From NCBI RefSeq assembly GCF_021347895.1, contig NC_067132.1:6416268-6480267 (forward strand): 64,000 bases of DNA, in the 5' to 3' direction. Below are positions 62,001-64,000 of this stretch, piece by piece. How positions within the stretch are numbered: the stretch's first letter is position 1; the number at the start of each line of letters is the position of its first letter. The DNA comes from Acanthochromis polyacanthus. Taxonomy: Eukaryota; Chordata; Actinopteri; Pomacentridae. Under the pieces are notes generated by a model. That model had not been told where the DNA came from and did no database searches. It saw only the letters and a program-made list of their open reading frames with translations. A program made the position numbers and the translations under genes.

Positions 62001-63469
62001 TTTTTTTGTACTGAAAACGGCTGGAATTGACTGCAGCTTAAAGGGTTAAAACCCTTGACTCTCTGCTTGATTCTTACATTTGGAACGGCAAGCCACCGAG
62101 ACTGCGCAGTGTGTTCCTGCAGAGGCCAAAGCAGGAGGGGGGATTGGCTCTCCCCAATTTCCAGTTTTACTATTGGGCGGCCAATATTCGCTGCATTTTA
62201 CACTGGGTGTACTTTCATCGGAACCCCTCCCCCCCTGTGTGGGTGACGATGGAAGCTGGTGCATCAGGTTCAGTTTCTCTCCCTGCTCTTGTAGGCGCTG
62301 CACTCCCTGCTTCTTTAACTGGCCTCCATGGTAACATGGTCGTCAGGGAGTCTTTGCTGATATGGCTTCAGTTCCGAAAACACTTTGGACTTTAGAGCAT
62401 GTCACTTAAGTCCCACAATGCTGCCAATCATTTCTTCGCCCGCTCTACATTAGACGGAGCCTTTAATATTTGGTATGATAAGAATCTTAGGTGTTTTGGG
62501 GATCTATTTATGAATGGAAACTTTGCTTCTTTCTCCCAATTCAGCCAAACTTTTTGTCTTCCCCGCTCCCATTTCTTTCGGTTCCTCCTTCATTCAGAAA
62601 CTGATTCCAAACTTCCCAGAAGAACCCCCAGCAAACCATTTAGATGCACTTCTTTCCTTCCAACGTCAAGAAGTATTTTATCCAAGCTTTACAATGCTGT
62701 CTCCAACATACACAGCCGTCCCTTTGCAGCAATCAGAAAAGCATGGGAGCAAGATCTTGGTTCCCCATTTCCAGATCCTACATGGAACCTCATTCTCAAG
62801 TGTATCAATTCTTCCTCTGTATGTGCCAGGCATTCACTCTTACAGTTTAAAGTAGTTGACCGGATCCATATCTCTAAGACTAAGCTAGCCCGCATTTACC
62901 CAGACGCTGACTCCATATGTGATAGGTGCAGATCTGCCCCTGGTTCCCTCCTCCACATGTATTGGTCCTGCCCCTCCCTGTCCAATTACTGGACATCATA
63001 CTTTCAGTCTATTTCCAAGGTGCTTAGCCATCAAATCCCTCCAAACCCTCCGACTGCCATCTTCGGTCTGCCTCTGGATGGTGACCTGCCAAAAGCTAAA
63101 AATGAGATCCTGGCCTTCTCCTCATTAATAGCCCGCAGAGCCATCATTCTACGATGGAAAGACCATTTATCCTTTTCACACTGGATTGCTGATATGATGA
63201 CACTTCTGTGTCTCGAAAAATCTCACTGCACTATTTCAGGATCACTCAACAGGTTTCTCATGCTTTGGCGTCCCTTCCTAGATTTCTTAAACAAACCTAC
63301 AACAATAATTTCAGAGTCCCCCCCCCCTCCCATTTGTGTGTGGGATGTTGTTGTTTTTTGTCTACTTTTTTTTCCTTTTTTTTTCTCATGGGGTGTGGGT
63401 AAGTGGGTGGGTAAGTGGGTAGGTGTGCACTTTATTGTTGTGTTCCAGCACTACCGTTCTCTTGACTGA
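59045..63469 (+). pseudogene. L1 ORF2 pseudogene, split by a MITE
   Basis: Starts MERLEALMSYQASSWVLQVQ. The APE-type endonuclease keeps FWNVKGLNHPVKR, FLQETHL, GGDFNCF, SRIDYFF and SDHAPVV, but a frameshift near 59335 splits it. Stops follow near 59920 and 60100. The RT has KAPGPDGLPP, GCPLSPLLFAIAIEPLA, YADDLLYISDP (one leucine fewer than copy 1) and NGKPP. The MITE separates the thumb (61558-62045). The last frame (62399-63469) has the cysteine motif CDRCRSAPGSLLHMYWSC, intact here, unlike copy 1. Confidence 0.9.
61558..62045. mobile_element. TTAA-flanked MITE (piggyBac type), copy 2
   Basis: The same family as 56065-56598. Ends CCCCTTAAGCTTCAG and complement of CCCTTTAAGCTGCAG, flanked by TTAA (61554-61557 and 62046-62049). 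Its left subterminal palindrome GTGTACCGCCGGCGGTACAC is perfect over 20 bp. It lacks about 46 nt present in copy 1. Copy 1 of the L1 (about 13393-13416) shows the same site without the insertion. Confidence 0.95.
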
Positions 63470-63592
63470 GAGTGCCGCACATGTTAAGAGTAAAAAAAAA
63501 AAAAAAAGAAAAGTCACTTTGTTAGTGCCTGATGTTTTCATGTTGAACTGTGAAATCTCAATAAAAAGACCTTTGAAAGATAATGCGTGCTG

Positions 63593-64000
63593 AACACGCA
63601 ATTGTGTGGTTTGTTGACAAACCACACAATTTGTCACTTTAGTCCAGTCCTCAGAACACACTGTCGCACTGCATGAATGTACTTTATAAAATGTTTGTTT
63701 TTGCAGCATGTTTTTTTGCTACAAAATAAGTGCAATCTTTTGCAAGAAAGACTTTGAATGAGCTACTCAACCAGCAGAAATTTTTAGATATAATCAGTAC
63801 CTGTTTTGTAAATGTTAGGCTTCCAAGAATAGTATTCACCTAATGTAATGCAAAAATAGTCTTAACACACAAACACACTCTGTTGGTACAGGCTACTTAC
63901 TGAAATTATTTAGTCACTAATATTTTTAATGGATTTGTCCCATAACCACACAAAGAGACGAACACATTGTCTTAAGTTCTACTACGTACTAGAGAACATT
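63593..64000 (+). other. Intron 8 sequence to the window end
   Basis: No exon 9 signature or element ends were recognised. Confidence 0.55.

Larger units (their letters stand above)
57669..63578 (+). mobile_element. Full-length L1 LINE (copy 2) with 14-bp TSD
   Basis: Flanked by a perfect 14-bp duplication GATAATGCGTGCTG (57655-57668 and 63579-63592). The 5' end starts GGGCTTCCGGTTTGG. It has ORF1, an (ATT)n-rich spacer (58838-58918), ORF2, and a 3' UTR ending AATAAAAAGACCTTTGAAA. The MITE at 61558-62045 interrupts ORF2; without it and one TTAA the L1 is about 5.4 kb. It is the sister of copy 1 at 12234. Confidence 0.96.

Noticed and set aside
49159..64000. Candidate last exon of tgfbr1
   Set aside because: I looked for the conserved kinase C-terminal coding sequence on the plus strand and saw only repeats and L1 sequence.

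Overview
The window is vertebrate nuclear DNA, almost certainly from a ray-finned (teleost) fish. It lies inside one protein-coding gene on the + strand: tgfbr1, the TGF-beta type I receptor (ALK5). Seven consecutive internal exons are legible. They start at 6976, 20532, 26858, 28098, 29057, 48686 and 49028, and each has clean AG/GT splice sites and a compatible reading phase. They encode the cysteine-rich extracellular domain, the transmembrane and GS segment, and most of the Ser/Thr kinase domain. Together they total 1,334 bp, about 2% of the window. The signal-peptide exon and the last coding exon were not found and should lie upstream and downstream.

Everything else is intron, and most of it is mobile DNA typical of teleosts. 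Intron 1 (before 6976) holds a LINE 3' part, a hAT fragment with a BED finger and a decayed PIF/Harbinger element. Intron 2 (7228-20531) holds a hAT split by a LINE tail, a retroposed insert with a 13-bp target duplication, a Tc1 split by a hAT that is itself split by a Penelope fragment and an L1, a TTAA-flanked piggyBac-like element, and another LINE. Intron 3 (20802-26857) holds a nearly intact Tc1 whose transposase frame is open over 331 codons. Intron 6 (29214-48685, 19.5 kb) holds a decayed Tc1, a Mutator-like element with a 10-11 bp duplication, a LINE with a restriction-like endonuclease, two hATs, and a tandem pair of an unclassified hairpin-headed repeat. Intron 8 (from 49159) holds a LINE, several inverted-repeat elements, a third Tc1, two copies of a TTAA-flanked MITE and a full-length L1 with a 14-bp target duplication.

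The host gene codes for one product. The mobile elements are passengers in its introns. Their nesting gives a relative chronology, and in two places (a hAT in a duplicated repeat, a MITE in one of two sister L1s) the window also holds the unoccupied sister site. I found no prokaryotic features, CRISPR array, tRNA or rRNA. I found no convincing new multigene system. The most unusual signals are subterminal palindromes shared by two different TTAA element families, the unclassified repeat, and a polyhistidine insertion in the receptor's juxtamembrane region.
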